Assembly: GCA_033549245.1 (NCBI GenBank) | Contig: JAWSUW010000037.1 | Location: 1 to 23,546, forward strand | Length of the DNA stretch: 23,546 nucleotides | From: Fusibacter_D sp033549245 | GTDB lineage: Bacteria; Bacillota; Clostridia; Peptostreptococcales; Acidaminobacteraceae | Direction: 5' to 3' | Shown: positions 7,671 to 15,600 of the stretch, in pieces | Numbering within the stretch: the first letter of the stretch is position 1 | Layout: each line of letters starts with the position of its first letter | Program-made: the position numbers and the translations under genes | The notes under the pieces: model-generated | What the model was told of the DNA's origin: nothing | Databases searched by the model: none | The model's input: only the letters and a program-made list of their open reading frames with translations

Positions 7671-8359
7671 ATAACGAGAGCATGGATGTGCGAAATAAAA
7701 TCATCGATGCTGCACATCACATGTTTGCGGAAAAAGGATATCCAAGGACGACAATCAACGACATCATCACACAAGCGAAATGTTCAAAGGGAGGATTTTA
7801 CCATCACTTCGCCAATAAAGGTGAGCTTATGGATGCCATTTTGAACAGTTATGTGAGTGAGCTCGAAGTGGAACTATTTAAACTGGATACTGAAAACGTG
7901 TTTGAAGCACTTGGAAATGTAATTTTTACGATCAATAGCATCAAATCATCGAAAATGAACGAGTGGCCAAAACTCATCAAAATTCTTTCCTTCCCAGAAA
8001 ATGAGATCTTCATCAGAAGGATGGCAGACTCTTTTTCTGAAATGATGGTGCGCCTTTATACTGATATTTTCAAAAAAGGAAACCAGGAGAAGGCTTTTGT
8101 GGTGGAGCATCCTGATTATCTGGCATCTTTATGGACACGTGAACTACTTGAAGTTTATAGTAGAGCCAATCAAGTTGTATTCATTGGGTCAGAAGAGAGT
8201 ACAAGGGAGTTCCTTGAACTGGTCAGTTACAGTGAGGAGATACTTAATGCTACTCTTAAAGACAGCTGTGGCGAGGTTCGTTTTAAAGATGAGATGGCCG
8301 AGTATATATCGAAAGCCATGAAGGCTTATCGGGAAATCAAAAATGTTATTGACTTGTAA
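7667..8359 (+). CDS. TetR/AcrR family regulator of the ABC exporter
   Basis: 230 residues. The N-terminal DNA-binding domain runs from IIDAAHHMFAEKGYPRTTINDII to KGGFYHHFANKGEL, the standard TetR helix-turn-helix with its FYHHF recognition helix. The C-terminal ligand domain is not recognisable by eye. It is coupled to the permease gene through a four-base ATGA overlap, so regulator and exporter are made together. The perfect palindrome at 5956-5972 in the shared promoter is its most likely binding site. The ligand is probably the exported compound. The -35 of the next promoter lies in the last codons of this gene. Confidence 0.9.
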   Translation: MNNESMDVRNKIIDAAHHMFAEKGYPRTTINDIITQAKCSKGGFYHHFANKGELMDAILNSYVSELEVELFKLDTENVFEALGNVIFTINSIKSSKMNEWPKLIKILSFPENEIFIRRMADSFSEMMVRLYTDIFKKGNQEKAFVVEHPDYLASLWTRELLEVYSRANQVVFIGSEESTREFLELVSYSEEILNATLKDSCGEVRFKDEMAEYISKAMKAYREIKNVIDL

Positions 8360-8376
8360 TATTTAAGTGATATAAT
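8349..8376 (+). promoter_or_regulatory. Promoter of the rbs operon
   Basis: TTGACT (8349-8354), 16-base spacer, TATAAT (8371-8376). The -35 is inside the 3' end of the upstream TetR gene. The transcription start should fall within the rbs operator. Confidence 0.8.
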
Positions 8377-8379
8377 TAA

Positions 8380-8391
8380 GTAAACGTTTAC
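8380..8391. promoter_or_regulatory. LacI-family operator (RbsR site) at the rbs promoter
   Basis: GTAAACGTTTAC is a perfect 12-bp palindrome with the central CG typical of LacI/RbsR and of cre sites. Its place at the transcription start implies repression. A related site lies at 9430-9439. CcpA control is possible, since cre sites look alike. Confidence 0.75.
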
Positions 8392-8407
8392 CTAGAGAGA
8401 TGATAAT

Positions 8408-9409
8408 ATGAAAATTACTATAAAAGATATCGCAAAAATGGCGGATGTATCTACAGCAACCGTTTCCAAAATTGTCAATCATAAAGATCAGAACATTAGT
8501 CAGGCAACCAGACAAAAAGTGCTGGATTTGATTGAAACCCACAATTATGTTCCCAATAGGGTGGCGTCATCGATGATAACGAAGAAAACCAATTCGATTG
8601 GACTTATCATTCCGGATATAACCAATCCGTTTTTCCCAGAAGTTGCAAGAGGTGTAGAGGATTATGCCAACATGGAAGGTTATCATGTTGTACTATGCAA
8701 CTCAGATAATGATTTGGACAAAGAAGTCTCTTACATCGGGATGTTACAGGAAAAAATGGTGGATGGAATAATTTTCACATCTTCAAGTTTGAGAAACAAA
8801 GTATCAAAAGAATTTCTTAGACTTCAAATTCCAGTAATCACTGTGGATAGAGATATCACAGGGATGAGAGCTCAAGGCAAGATTACAGTGGACAACATGA
8901 CTGGCGCATATCAAGGTGTAAGTTACATGATTGAACGTGGTTACAAAAAAATATTACATCTTGGTGGTCCCATGACATCAAAACCAGCATTGGACCGATT
9001 TGAAGGGTATAAAACCGCACTGAATGATCATGGTATAAAATATGACGAGAAGTTGTTTTTTGAAGGCAATTATAACGCCCAGTGGGGATATGAAGGTGTC
9101 ACACAGGCAATAACAAACAATTTAGAATTTGATGGAATTTTTTGTGGTAACGACATGATCGCAATTGGAGCTATTAAGGCACTGAATGAAAAAGGAATAT
9201 CGGTACCTGAAAACATTGGAGTGATTGGATTTGACGATATTTATATGGCGACTGTAGTCACACCTAATTTAACAACGGTTCGTCAACCCAATTATCGGAT
9301 GGGCTATAAAGCCGCTGAAATGTTGATAGAACTCATTAAGCATCCTGAAAGAAAAATGAAGGATGTCGTACTTAAAACGAAATTGGTGATTAGAGAATCC
9401 ACTAAATGA
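8408..9409 (+). CDS. rbsR: LacI-family ribose operon repressor
   Basis: 333 residues. The N-terminal LacI helix-turn-helix TIKDIAKMADVSTATVSKIV is followed by the hinge region around NYVPNRVASSM. A periplasmic-binding-protein-like effector domain follows, starting at SIGLIIPDITNPFF and including VIGFDDI near the C-terminus. It heads the genes for ribokinase, ribose pyranase and the ribose transporter, in the same order as B. subtilis rbsRKDACB, which is the main reason for the rbsR call. It probably binds the GTAAACGTTTAC palindrome in its own promoter and the similar site before rbsK, with release by ribose or a phosphorylated sugar. The ATG is eight bases after GAGAGATGA, a modest ribosome binding site. 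Confidence 0.9.
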   Translation: MKITIKDIAKMADVSTATVSKIVNHKDQNISQATRQKVLDLIETHNYVPNRVASSMITKKTNSIGLIIPDITNPFFPEVARGVEDYANMEGYHVVLCNSDNDLDKEVSYIGMLQEKMVDGIIFTSSSLRNKVSKEFLRLQIPVITVDRDITGMRAQGKITVDNMTGAYQGVSYMIERGYKKILHLGGPMTSKPALDRFEGYKTALNDHGIKYDEKLFFEGNYNAQWGYEGVTQAITNNLEFDGIFCGNDMIAIGAIKALNEKGISVPENIGVIGFDDIYMATVVTPNLTTVRQPNYRMGYKAAEMLIELIKHPERKMKDVVLKTKLVIRESTK

Positions 9410-9418
9410 TTCTCTAAT
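9389..9418 (+). other. Stem-loop overlapping the rbsR stop codon
   Basis: ATTAGAGAATC (9389-9399) and GATTCTCTAAT (9408-9418) form a perfect 11-bp stem with an eight-base loop that includes part of the stop codon. There is no U-run after it, so it is a poor terminator. It may slow transcription, mark an mRNA processing point, or stabilise one of the two mRNA ends. Confidence 0.5.
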
Positions 9419-9429
9419 ATTTAACAGGT

Positions 9430-9439
9430 TAAACGTTTA
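9430..9439. promoter_or_regulatory. Second LacI-type operator, upstream of rbsK
   Basis: TAAACGTTTA sits within AGG-T-TAAACGTTTA-CCT, nearly the same as the operator at 8380-8391 but with one extra T on the left. It could bind RbsR as an auxiliary operator or roadblock, allowing looping over about 1 kb. A nearby TAATAT (9415-9420) lacks a convincing -35. Confidence 0.55.
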
Positions 9440-9458
9440 CCTCTAGTAAGGAGTTGTT

Positions 9459-10364
9459 ATGGAAAATCAAAAAAAAATTTTGGTCATAGGTAGCCTTAAT
9501 ATGGACCTTGTAACTCAAGTGGAACAAACACCGCGTGTAGGGGAGACAGTTGCAGGAAGAGGACTAATTTATAACCCAGGTGGAAAAGGTGCCAATCAGG
9601 CGGTTGCCATGGGTAAACTTGGTGCCGATGTAACAATGGTCGGTATGGTTGGAGATGATGTATCAGGTGAGGAGCTCAAACAAAATCTAGCGGTTATGAA
9701 TGTACACGATAAAGTTGGCCTTGCAGCTGATGCACCAACGGGGATGGCATTGATTATGGTCAATGACAATGCTGATAACTCGATAGTAGTCATTGAAGGC
9801 GCCAATGGCAATCTCAAACCGGAGATAGTTCAAAAGTCATGGTTTGATAATATGGATATTCTTGTTATGCAACTTGAAGTGCCAATGGAAACCGTATCAA
9901 AATGCATGGCACTCGCACGTGAGTCAGGTCTGTTTACTGTACTCAATCCTGCTCCAGCAAAAGTTCTATCAAAAGAATTGCTTAACAACTTGGATCTGCT
10001 TGTAGTCAATGAAACTGAATTTGAAACACTTTCAGGTACTGAATTTAAGGATCCTCAAGATTTGGCTCATGGATATGAGATGTTGGGAGTCAAAAGTATT
10101 GTTTTAACTCTCGGTGAAAATGGTGCATGGTATTTTGATGGGGATCAATTATTACATGTTCCCGCATATAAGGTTAAAGCGGTGGATACCACGGCAGCGG
10201 GAGATAGTTTTATAGGTGGGCTTTTGACAAAAATTTCAAAAGGATCCTCCATGAAAGAAGCCTTGGAATTTGCGACAGAAGTAGCCGCATTCACTGTAAC
10301 ACGTCTTGGCGCTCAAAAATCACTTCCTACTTTAGAGGAATTACTTGAAAGGAGAAAGCTTTGA
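9459..10364 (+). CDS. rbsK: Ribokinase
   Basis: 301 residues of the PfkB family. N-terminal VIGSLNMDLV and NPGGKGANQAVA (the sugar-binding GGKGANQ signature), and the C-terminal DTTAAGDSFIGG, which holds the catalytic aspartate and the anion hole. It phosphorylates D-ribose to ribose 5-phosphate in the cytoplasm using ATP. Its length matches E. coli RbsK (about 309). The usual AAGDTF reads AAGDSF here, a mild change. AAGGAG precedes the ATG. The TGA stop overlaps the TTG start of rbsD, so the two are translationally coupled. Confidence 0.95.
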   Translation: MENQKKILVIGSLNMDLVTQVEQTPRVGETVAGRGLIYNPGGKGANQAVAMGKLGADVTMVGMVGDDVSGEELKQNLAVMNVHDKVGLAADAPTGMALIMVNDNADNSIVVIEGANGNLKPEIVQKSWFDNMDILVMQLEVPMETVSKCMALARESGLFTVLNPAPAKVLSKELLNNLDLLVVNETEFETLSGTEFKDPQDLAHGYEMLGVKSIVLTLGENGAWYFDGDQLLHVPAYKVKAVDTTAAGDSFIGGLLTKISKGSSMKEALEFATEVAAFTVTRLGAQKSLPTLEELLERRKL

Positions 10365-10774
10365 GAAAAGGTCGATTGTTAAATTCGGAAATTGTGGCTA
10401 CACTTGCAAAATTAGGACATACCGATCAAGTGGTTATCGCTGATGCAGGGCTTCCTATTCCGTCAGGAGTCATTAGAATTGATCTGGCACTAATAAAAGG
10501 AGTTCCGGGATTTTTGGAAACATTGAAAGTCATGTCTGGTGACATGGTGATTGAAAAAGTGATTTTGGCAGAAGAAATCAAAGAGAATAATGGTGAAATA
10601 TTGGATGCAATATTGGAATTGCTCAGTGAAACACCAGTTGAGTTTGTCACTCATGAAACTTTCAAATCAATTACTAAAAATAGTAAAGCTATTATCAGAA
10701 CGGGTGAATGTACTGCTTATGCCAATATAATACTTCAATCCGGTGTGGATTTCGGTGGTGATTCATATGACTGA
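10361..10774 (+). CDS. rbsD: D-ribose pyranase
   Basis: 137 residues, close to the family norm of about 131-139. It has KLGHTDQVVIADAGLP near residue 17, containing the conserved His and Asp of RbsD, and the C-terminal RTGECTAYANIIL block that closes the active site. It interconverts the pyranose and furanose forms of D-ribose, supplying the furanose used by ribokinase. The start is TTG at 10361, six bases after GGAG and overlapping the rbsK stop. No ATG lies near. It ends inside the start region of rbsA with an eight-base overlap. Confidence 0.95.
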   Translation: MRKGRLLNSEIVATLAKLGHTDQVVIADAGLPIPSGVIRIDLALIKGVPGFLETLKVMSGDMVIEKVILAEEIKENNGEILDAILELLSETPVEFVTHETFKSITKNSKAIIRTGECTAYANIILQSGVDFGGDSYD

Positions 10775-12263
10775 TGTTGTCCTTCACATGGATGGAATCA
10801 CAAAGGAATTTCCAGGAGTGAAAGCTCTTGATGGTGTTCATTTAAATGTTTATAAAAGCAAAGTCATGGCACTTTTAGGTGAAAATGGTGCAGGTAAGTC
10901 GACGCTCATGAAGATTTTATCCGGTGTCTATCAGAAAACCACAGGTGAAATTTATTTCAAAGGTGAGAAACTGGAGGTTACCGGTCCTAAGGATGCCATG
11001 CAAAAAGGCATAGCAATCATCCATCAAGAACTCAACTTGATTGAAGGATTATCCATAGCTGAAAATATATTTATGGGAAGATTTCCAAGCAAATATGGAA
11101 AAGTTAACTGGAAAATAATGCATAATGAATCAAAGAAATTGCTCAATCGATTGAATTTGGATCTGGATCCCAAAAGAAAAGTAAAGAGCCTTAGTATAGG
11201 CCAGAAGCAAATGGTCGAAATCGCAAAAGCATTATCATTTGAAGCGGAACTGATTATCATGGATGAACCTACAGACGCCCTTACAGACAGCGAAACCGAA
11301 AGTTTGTTCAAGGTGATCGAAGATTTGGTGAAAGCAGAAAAAAGTGTAGTTTACATTTCACATAGACTTCCTGAAATTTTTAAAATTTGTGATGACGTCA
11401 CAATACTGCGTGATGGTTCATTCGTAGGAGAAATGCCTGTTTCTGAAATTAACGAAAATCAATTGATTGAGATGATGGTCGGTAGAAAACTTGAGGAACA
11501 ATATTCGTACCTCGATTGTAAAACAGAGGAAGTCGTTTTTAGAGTGGATGCTCTCAGTAATGCTTTGGTCAAAGATATAATATTTGACATAAAAAAAGGT
11601 GAAATATTAGGTGTCGCAGGCTTGATGGGAGCAGGACGAACTGAACTAGCCAAATCCATTTATGGCAATATACCCTGTGATATTAAAGACATGAGTGTTT
11701 CAGGTGTCAAAGTCTATGGCAAAACTGAAAAACAAGCCATTGGTGAGGGGATTGCCTACGTCTCGGAAGATCGAAAGAAAGATGGCTTGGTCCTTGGCCT
11801 CTCGGTCGGCAACAATGTCACATTATCTTCTTTAGGACAGTATTCAACAGCGACGGTCATCAACAAAAGAGCTGAAAAGAGTTGCATAAATTACTATAAG
11901 GATGCAATGAGTATAAAGACCCCCTCAATCAATCAGAAGGTAAGATTGCTCAGCGGGGGCAATCAACAAAAGGTATCTATCGCCAAATCGCTGTCTGTCA
12001 AACCAAAAGTTCTGATTTTGGATGAGCCAACAAGAGGTGTTGATGTAGGTGCCAAGAAGGAAATATACGAATTGATGAACACTTTTAAAAAAGAAGGACT
12101 TGGAATCTTAATGATTTCATCTGAGATTCCAGAACTTTTAGGGGTATGCGACAGAATCATGGTGATGCATGAAGGAAAAATTTCAGGAATTTTGAATCGT
12201 GTAGAAGCAACCCAGGAAAAAATTATGAGATTGGCGATAGGCGCAGGGGAGAGTATACAATGA
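10767..12263 (+). CDS. rbsA: Ribose ABC transporter ATP-binding protein
   Basis: 498 residues with two nucleotide-binding domains. The first has Walker A GENGAGKST, signature LSIGQKQMVEIAKAL, and Walker B IIMDEPTDALTDSETESLF, the last being typical of RbsA. The second has the degenerate Walker A GLMGAGRTEL, signature LSGGNQQKVSIAKSL and LILDEPTRGVDVGAK. This asymmetry is normal for the sugar family. The start is taken as ATG 10767, which aligns with family length (about 500); the same frame is open from a TTG at 10743, inside rbsD. The stop overlaps the rbsC start as ATGA. Confidence 0.95.
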   Translation: MTDVVLHMDGITKEFPGVKALDGVHLNVYKSKVMALLGENGAGKSTLMKILSGVYQKTTGEIYFKGEKLEVTGPKDAMQKGIAIIHQELNLIEGLSIAENIFMGRFPSKYGKVNWKIMHNESKKLLNRLNLDLDPKRKVKSLSIGQKQMVEIAKALSFEAELIIMDEPTDALTDSETESLFKVIEDLVKAEKSVVYISHRLPEIFKICDDVTILRDGSFVGEMPVSEINENQLIEMMVGRKLEEQYSYLDCKTEEVVFRVDALSNALVKDIIFDIKKGEILGVAGLMGAGRTELAKSIYGNIPCDIKDMSVSGVKVYGKTEKQAIGEGIAYVSEDRKKDGLVLGLSVGNNVTLSSLGQYSTATVINKRAEKSCINYYKDAMSIKTPSINQKVRLLSGGNQQKVSIAKSLSVKPKVLILDEPTRGVDVGAKKEIYELMNTFKKEGLGILMISSEIPELLGVCDRIMVMHEGKISGILNRVEATQEKIMRLAIGAGESIQ

Positions 12264-13192
12264 AAAAAATAAATCTTTCAAAGTTTCAGTCCATAATAGG
12301 ACTGGTCATATTCTCGATTGTTGTCTCACTAATCAATGATCGATTTATGACTGGCTCAAACATACTTAATATTTTAAGGCAGACATCTATCAACTCCATA
12401 ATTGCCGCAGGTATGACTTTTGTAATCATTACAGGTGGAATTGACCTGTCAGTAGGTGCAACACTAGCTCTATCAGGAGCAGTGGCGGCCATGTTGATAT
12501 CCCTCGGCTATAGTCCTATAATCGCAATAGTAGCTGCGCTTGCAGTAGGTGGCGGCATTGGATTCTTTAACGGTATCGTAATTGCCAAAGGGAAACTACA
12601 ACCATTTATCGTGACACTCGCTACAATGACCGTTTTTAGAGGAATAACTTTGGTTTTCACGGATGGAAAGCCAATAAGTGCAGGGTATGAGAAGAATGCT
12701 GAATTTTTATCCAGTATTGGTAATGGTTATTTCTTAGGGATTCCCATACCAATTATTATAATGATTTTTGTTTTTATCGTTGGGTTTTACGTGTTGACTC
12801 AAACCACTTTGGGGCGTTATGTTTATTCACTTGGAGGCAATGAAGAAGCAACTAAGCTTTCTGGTGTTAACACGGATCGAATAAAAATAATGGTATATAC
12901 AATAAGTGGTGTACTTGCGGCACTGGCAGGGATTATTATTACTGCCAGATTGTCATCGGCTCAACCGACAGCGGGAAGTGGCTACGAACTGGATGCTATC
13001 GCTGCAGTTGTACTTGGTGGAACTTCTCTTGCGGGAGGAGTGGGTTCAATTCTTGGGACTGTAACGGGTGCCTTGATTATCGGTGTCCTAAACAATGCGC
13101 TCAATCTGATGAATGTCAGCTCGTATTATCAATTGCTGGCAAAAGGAATCGTCATATTGATTGCTGTGTTGCTTGATAGGAAAAACAAGTAG
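12260..13192 (+). CDS. rbsC: Ribose ABC transporter permease
   Basis: 310 residues, about eight to ten membrane helices, with FVIITGGIDLSVGATLALSG near residue 54 and AAVVLGGTSLAGGVGSILGT near residue 254. Both are hallmarks of the RbsC/AraH/XylH sugar permease family. It forms the homodimeric channel served by RbsA, receiving ribose from the RbsB lipoprotein. The ATG overlaps the rbsA stop by four bases. The spacing to rbsB is 21 bases, holding a strong ribosome binding site. Confidence 0.95.
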   Translation: MKKINLSKFQSIIGLVIFSIVVSLINDRFMTGSNILNILRQTSINSIIAAGMTFVIITGGIDLSVGATLALSGAVAAMLISLGYSPIIAIVAALAVGGGIGFFNGIVIAKGKLQPFIVTLATMTVFRGITLVFTDGKPISAGYEKNAEFLSSIGNGYFLGIPIPIIIMIFVFIVGFYVLTQTTLGRYVYSLGGNEEATKLSGVNTDRIKIMVYTISGVLAALAGIIITARLSSAQPTAGSGYELDAIAAVVLGGTSLAGGVGSILGTVTGALIIGVLNNALNLMNVSSYYQLLAKGIVILIAVLLDRKNK

Positions 13193-13213
13193 GGGTTAGA
13201 ATGGAGGAGAAAT

Positions 13214-14947
13214 ATGAAAAAAGTATTGGTGATAATGATGGTCCTTCTGTTGGTAGCGACAGGACTGTCTGGATGCAAAACAGCAAAAGAATCTGATGGG
13301 AACAAAGTCGGCTTAATTATTTCAACACTCAACAACCCGTTTTTCGTTTCGCTTAAAGAAGGAGCTGAAACAAAAGCGAAAGAACTTGGACTCGAACTGA
13401 TTGTTTTGGATTCACAAAACGACCCTGCAAAAGAACTTGCCAACATGGAAGATTTATTGACTCAAGGTGTTGATGTCATCCTAATCAACCCAACGGATTC
13501 AGATGCTGTTGGCAATGCAATCAAAGCAGCGAATGACAAGGGCATACCAGTTATTACACTGGACCGTGGTGCAAATTCAGGTACAGTTGCTACACACATC
13601 GCATCGGATAACGTTGCCGGTGGTGTGATGGCTGGTGAGTACATTGTCGATATGCTCGATGGTACAGGAAAAGTAGTTGAACTTGAGGGCATCGCAGGAA
13701 CTTCAGCGGCCAGAGATAGAGGTCAAGGCTTTAATGACGCCATCGCTGGTACGGAACTTGAAGTTGTTGCAAAACAAGTTGCAGATTTCGATAGAACCAA
13801 AGGTCTTTCCGTAATGGAAAACATTTTAGAGGCACAACCTGAGATTGATGCAGTATTTGCTCATAATGATGAAATGGCACTAGGTGCTTTGAGAGCAATT
13901 GAAGCTTCAGGTAGAAATATACTTGTCGTAGGGTTTGATGCGACTGATGATGCGGTTCTATCTGTTGAAGAAGGCAATATGGCTGCTACTGTTGCTCAAC
14001 AACCAAGTTTGATTGGATCACTTGGAATTGAAGCTGCTAAAAAGATAATTGATGGTACTACTCTTGATGCATTTATTCCAGTTGACTTAAAACTGATTAC
14101 TGGGGATAAATCGATGGATTCAGGAAGCTCAATTGAACCTCCGACAATCGGACTTATATTGTCCACACTCAACAATCCTTTCTTTGTGACATTAAAAGAA
14201 GGTGCTGAAGAAAAGGCAAATGAGCTTGGAGCAGAGCTAATCATTTTGGACTCTCAAAATGACCCAGCTAAAGAACTGTCAAATATGGAAGACTTGATTA
14301 CACAAAATGTCGATTTCATATTGATCAATCCAACCGACTCTGATGCAGTAGTCAATGCCATCAAGGCGGCCAACACTGCTGGGATTCCTGTAATTACTCT
14401 AGATCGAGGTGCTAACAGTGGAACAGTCGTGACTCATATCGCATCAGATAACGTTGCTGGCGGTATGATGGCCGGTGAATTCATTGTAGAACTGCTTGAT
14501 GGAGCTGGCAAGGTCGTTGAACTCGAAGGTATAGCAGGAACTTCTGCTGCCAGAGATCGTGGTCAAGGATTTAATGACGCCATTGCTGGCACGGATATCG
14601 AAGTTGTTGCGAAGCAAGTTGCAGATTTCGATAGGACCAAAGGCTTAAGTGTAATGGAAAATATTCTACAGGCACAGCCTGAGATTGACGCTGTGTTTGC
14701 ACATAATGATGAAATGGCACTCGGTGCTCTGAGAGCGATTGAAGCATCTGGTAGAGAAATCATCGTTGTAGGTTTTGATGCGACTGATGATGCTGTAGTA
14801 TCTGTTAAAGATGGTAAAATGGCGGCAACTGTAGCTCAACAACCAAGTTTGATTGGTAGTTTAGGCGTTGAAAATGCGGTAATGCACCTCGAAGGCAAAA
14901 CAATTGAAGCTTATATTCCTGTAGAACTGATGCTTGTAACAGAATAA
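13214..14947 (+). CDS. rbsB: Tandem-duplicated ribose-binding lipoprotein (two RbsB domains in one chain)
   Basis: 577 residues, about twice the normal RbsB length. A signal peptide ends in the lipobox LSGC (Cys21), so the mature protein is a membrane-anchored lipoprotein. Domain 1 covers residues 31-297 and domain 2 residues 311-577, an exact 280-residue offset with no gaps; a hand count gives 45 differences in 267 positions (about 83% identity). Residues matching the E. coli RbsB ribose contacts (N13, F15, F16, D89, R90, R141, F164, N190, D215, Q235) are present in both: N41, F43, F44, D117, R118, R169, F192, N218, D242, Q262, and each plus 280. The linker GDKSMDSGSSIEPP is only 14 residues. 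GGAGGAG before the ATG predicts strong translation. It is the last gene of the operon. Confidence 0.95.
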   Translation: MKKVLVIMMVLLLVATGLSGCKTAKESDGNKVGLIISTLNNPFFVSLKEGAETKAKELGLELIVLDSQNDPAKELANMEDLLTQGVDVILINPTDSDAVGNAIKAANDKGIPVITLDRGANSGTVATHIASDNVAGGVMAGEYIVDMLDGTGKVVELEGIAGTSAARDRGQGFNDAIAGTELEVVAKQVADFDRTKGLSVMENILEAQPEIDAVFAHNDEMALGALRAIEASGRNILVVGFDATDDAVLSVEEGNMAATVAQQPSLIGSLGIEAAKKIIDGTTLDAFIPVDLKLITGDKSMDSGSSIEPPTIGLILSTLNNPFFVTLKEGAEEKANELGAELIILDSQNDPAKELSNMEDLITQNVDFILINPTDSDAVVNAIKAANTAGIPVITLDRGANSGTVVTHIASDNVAGGMMAGEFIVELLDGAGKVVELEGIAGTSAARDRGQGFNDAIAGTDIEVVAKQVADFDRTKGLSVMENILQAQPEIDAVFAHNDEMALGALRAIEASGREIIVVGFDATDDAVVSVKDGKMAATVAQQPSLIGSLGVENAVMHLEGKTIEAYIPVELMLVTE

Positions 14948-14958
14948 ATTGAATTATA

Positions 14959-15001
14959 AAAATCCCATATCACTCTAGTTTTGAGTAATATGGGATTTTA
15001 T
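14959..15001 (+). terminator. Terminator of the rbs operon
   Basis: AAAATCCCATAT (14959-14970) pairs with ATATGGGATTTT (14988-14999), with an inner ACTC/GAGT extension. It ends in a short T-run merged with the stem, so it is probably bidirectional in form. Confidence 0.75.
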
Positions 15002-15004
15002 ATG

Positions 15005-15033
15005 TTGACTTTTGAGACGACCGGTCATATAAT
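15005..15033 (+). promoter_or_regulatory. Promoter of the peroxiredoxin/NemR-like/selenoprotein operon
   Basis: TTGACT (15005-15010), exactly 17 bases, TATAAT (15028-15033). It starts immediately after the rbs terminator, so the operon is an independent unit. Confidence 0.85.
15019..15026. promoter_or_regulatory. Candidate operator GACCGGTC inside the promoter spacer
   Basis: A perfect 8-bp palindrome lies between -35 and -10, where a bound repressor would block RNA polymerase. The second gene of the operon is a NemR-like TetR repressor, the likely ligand of this site. Confidence 0.55.
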
Positions 15034-15058
15034 TAATGTTGAACGGAGGACAACAAAT

Positions 15059-15598
15059 ATGAGAATGTTGAAAGGCAATAAAGCACCACAATTCGAGATG
15101 GTATCACTATCAGGAAAAACAGTTACACTTAATCCACCTAAAGATGGCAAAATCCTGCTATCATTCTACAGATATGCCTCTTGTCCCTTATGTAACCTGA
15201 GGGTCAGCGAACTTCACGAACTACATCCGCAGATAAAAGCCGGGGGAATGGAAATGATAGCAATATTTCAGTCGCCAGAAGCCAGCTTAAAAGCTTATGT
15301 GGGAAAACAAAATGTTCCATTTGAAATCATTCCGGATCCTGATCAAAAACTTTATAAAATGTATGGGCTTGAAACATCCGTAATAGGAATGTTGAAATCA
15401 ATGCTCAAACCTGGAAAATTTTCTGAAGCAATGAAAAAAGGTTTTAAAGTGGGACCATCTGAAGGTCCAAAAACTCAAATTCCTGCAGATTTTATAATCG
15501 ATGATAATTACACTATCTTAGAAGCTTATTATGGAAACGACATTGGTGATCATATGCCAGTTGAATCTATTTTCAAGTATCTAACCAAGGGAGAATAA
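15059..15598 (+). CDS. Peroxiredoxin-like AhpC/TSA-family protein with CPLC motif
   Basis: 179 residues with a thioredoxin fold. FYRYASCPLCNLRVSELHEL places a CxxC at Cys42/Cys45, and QIPADFIIDD near the C-terminus is the cis-Pro region typical of AhpC/TSA proteins. The protein belongs to the loosely defined peroxiredoxin-like group, whose CxxC differs from the lone peroxidatic Cys of most classical peroxiredoxins. It likely reduces peroxides or acts as a thiol-disulfide oxidoreductase; the substrate is not known. The start is ATG 15059, with GGAGG about nine bases upstream; an upstream ATG in the same frame (14981) is inside the terminator. It is the first gene of a four-gene redox operon. 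Confidence 0.8.
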   Translation: MRMLKGNKAPQFEMVSLSGKTVTLNPPKDGKILLSFYRYASCPLCNLRVSELHELHPQIKAGGMEMIAIFQSPEASLKAYVGKQNVPFEIIPDPDQKLYKMYGLETSVIGMLKSMLKPGKFSEAMKKGFKVGPSEGPKTQIPADFIIDDNYTILEAYYGNDIGDHMPVESIFKYLTKGE

Positions 15599-15600
15599 CC

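Noticed and set aside
8380..8391. Pure CcpA cre site
   Set aside because: The palindrome fits cre loosely, but a LacI-family gene follows at once and a second copy occurs within the same operon, so RbsR is the simpler reading; CcpA is not excluded.
13304..14944. Assembly artefact as the cause of the RbsB repeat
   Set aside because: The two copies differ at 45 of 267 residues and at many synonymous sites, so this is not a duplicated read; only a chimera of two loci would remain possible.
14981..15058. Longer N-terminus for the CPLC peroxiredoxin-like protein
   Set aside because: The extra 26 codons lie in the terminator and promoter region; ATG 15059 has GGAGG upstream.
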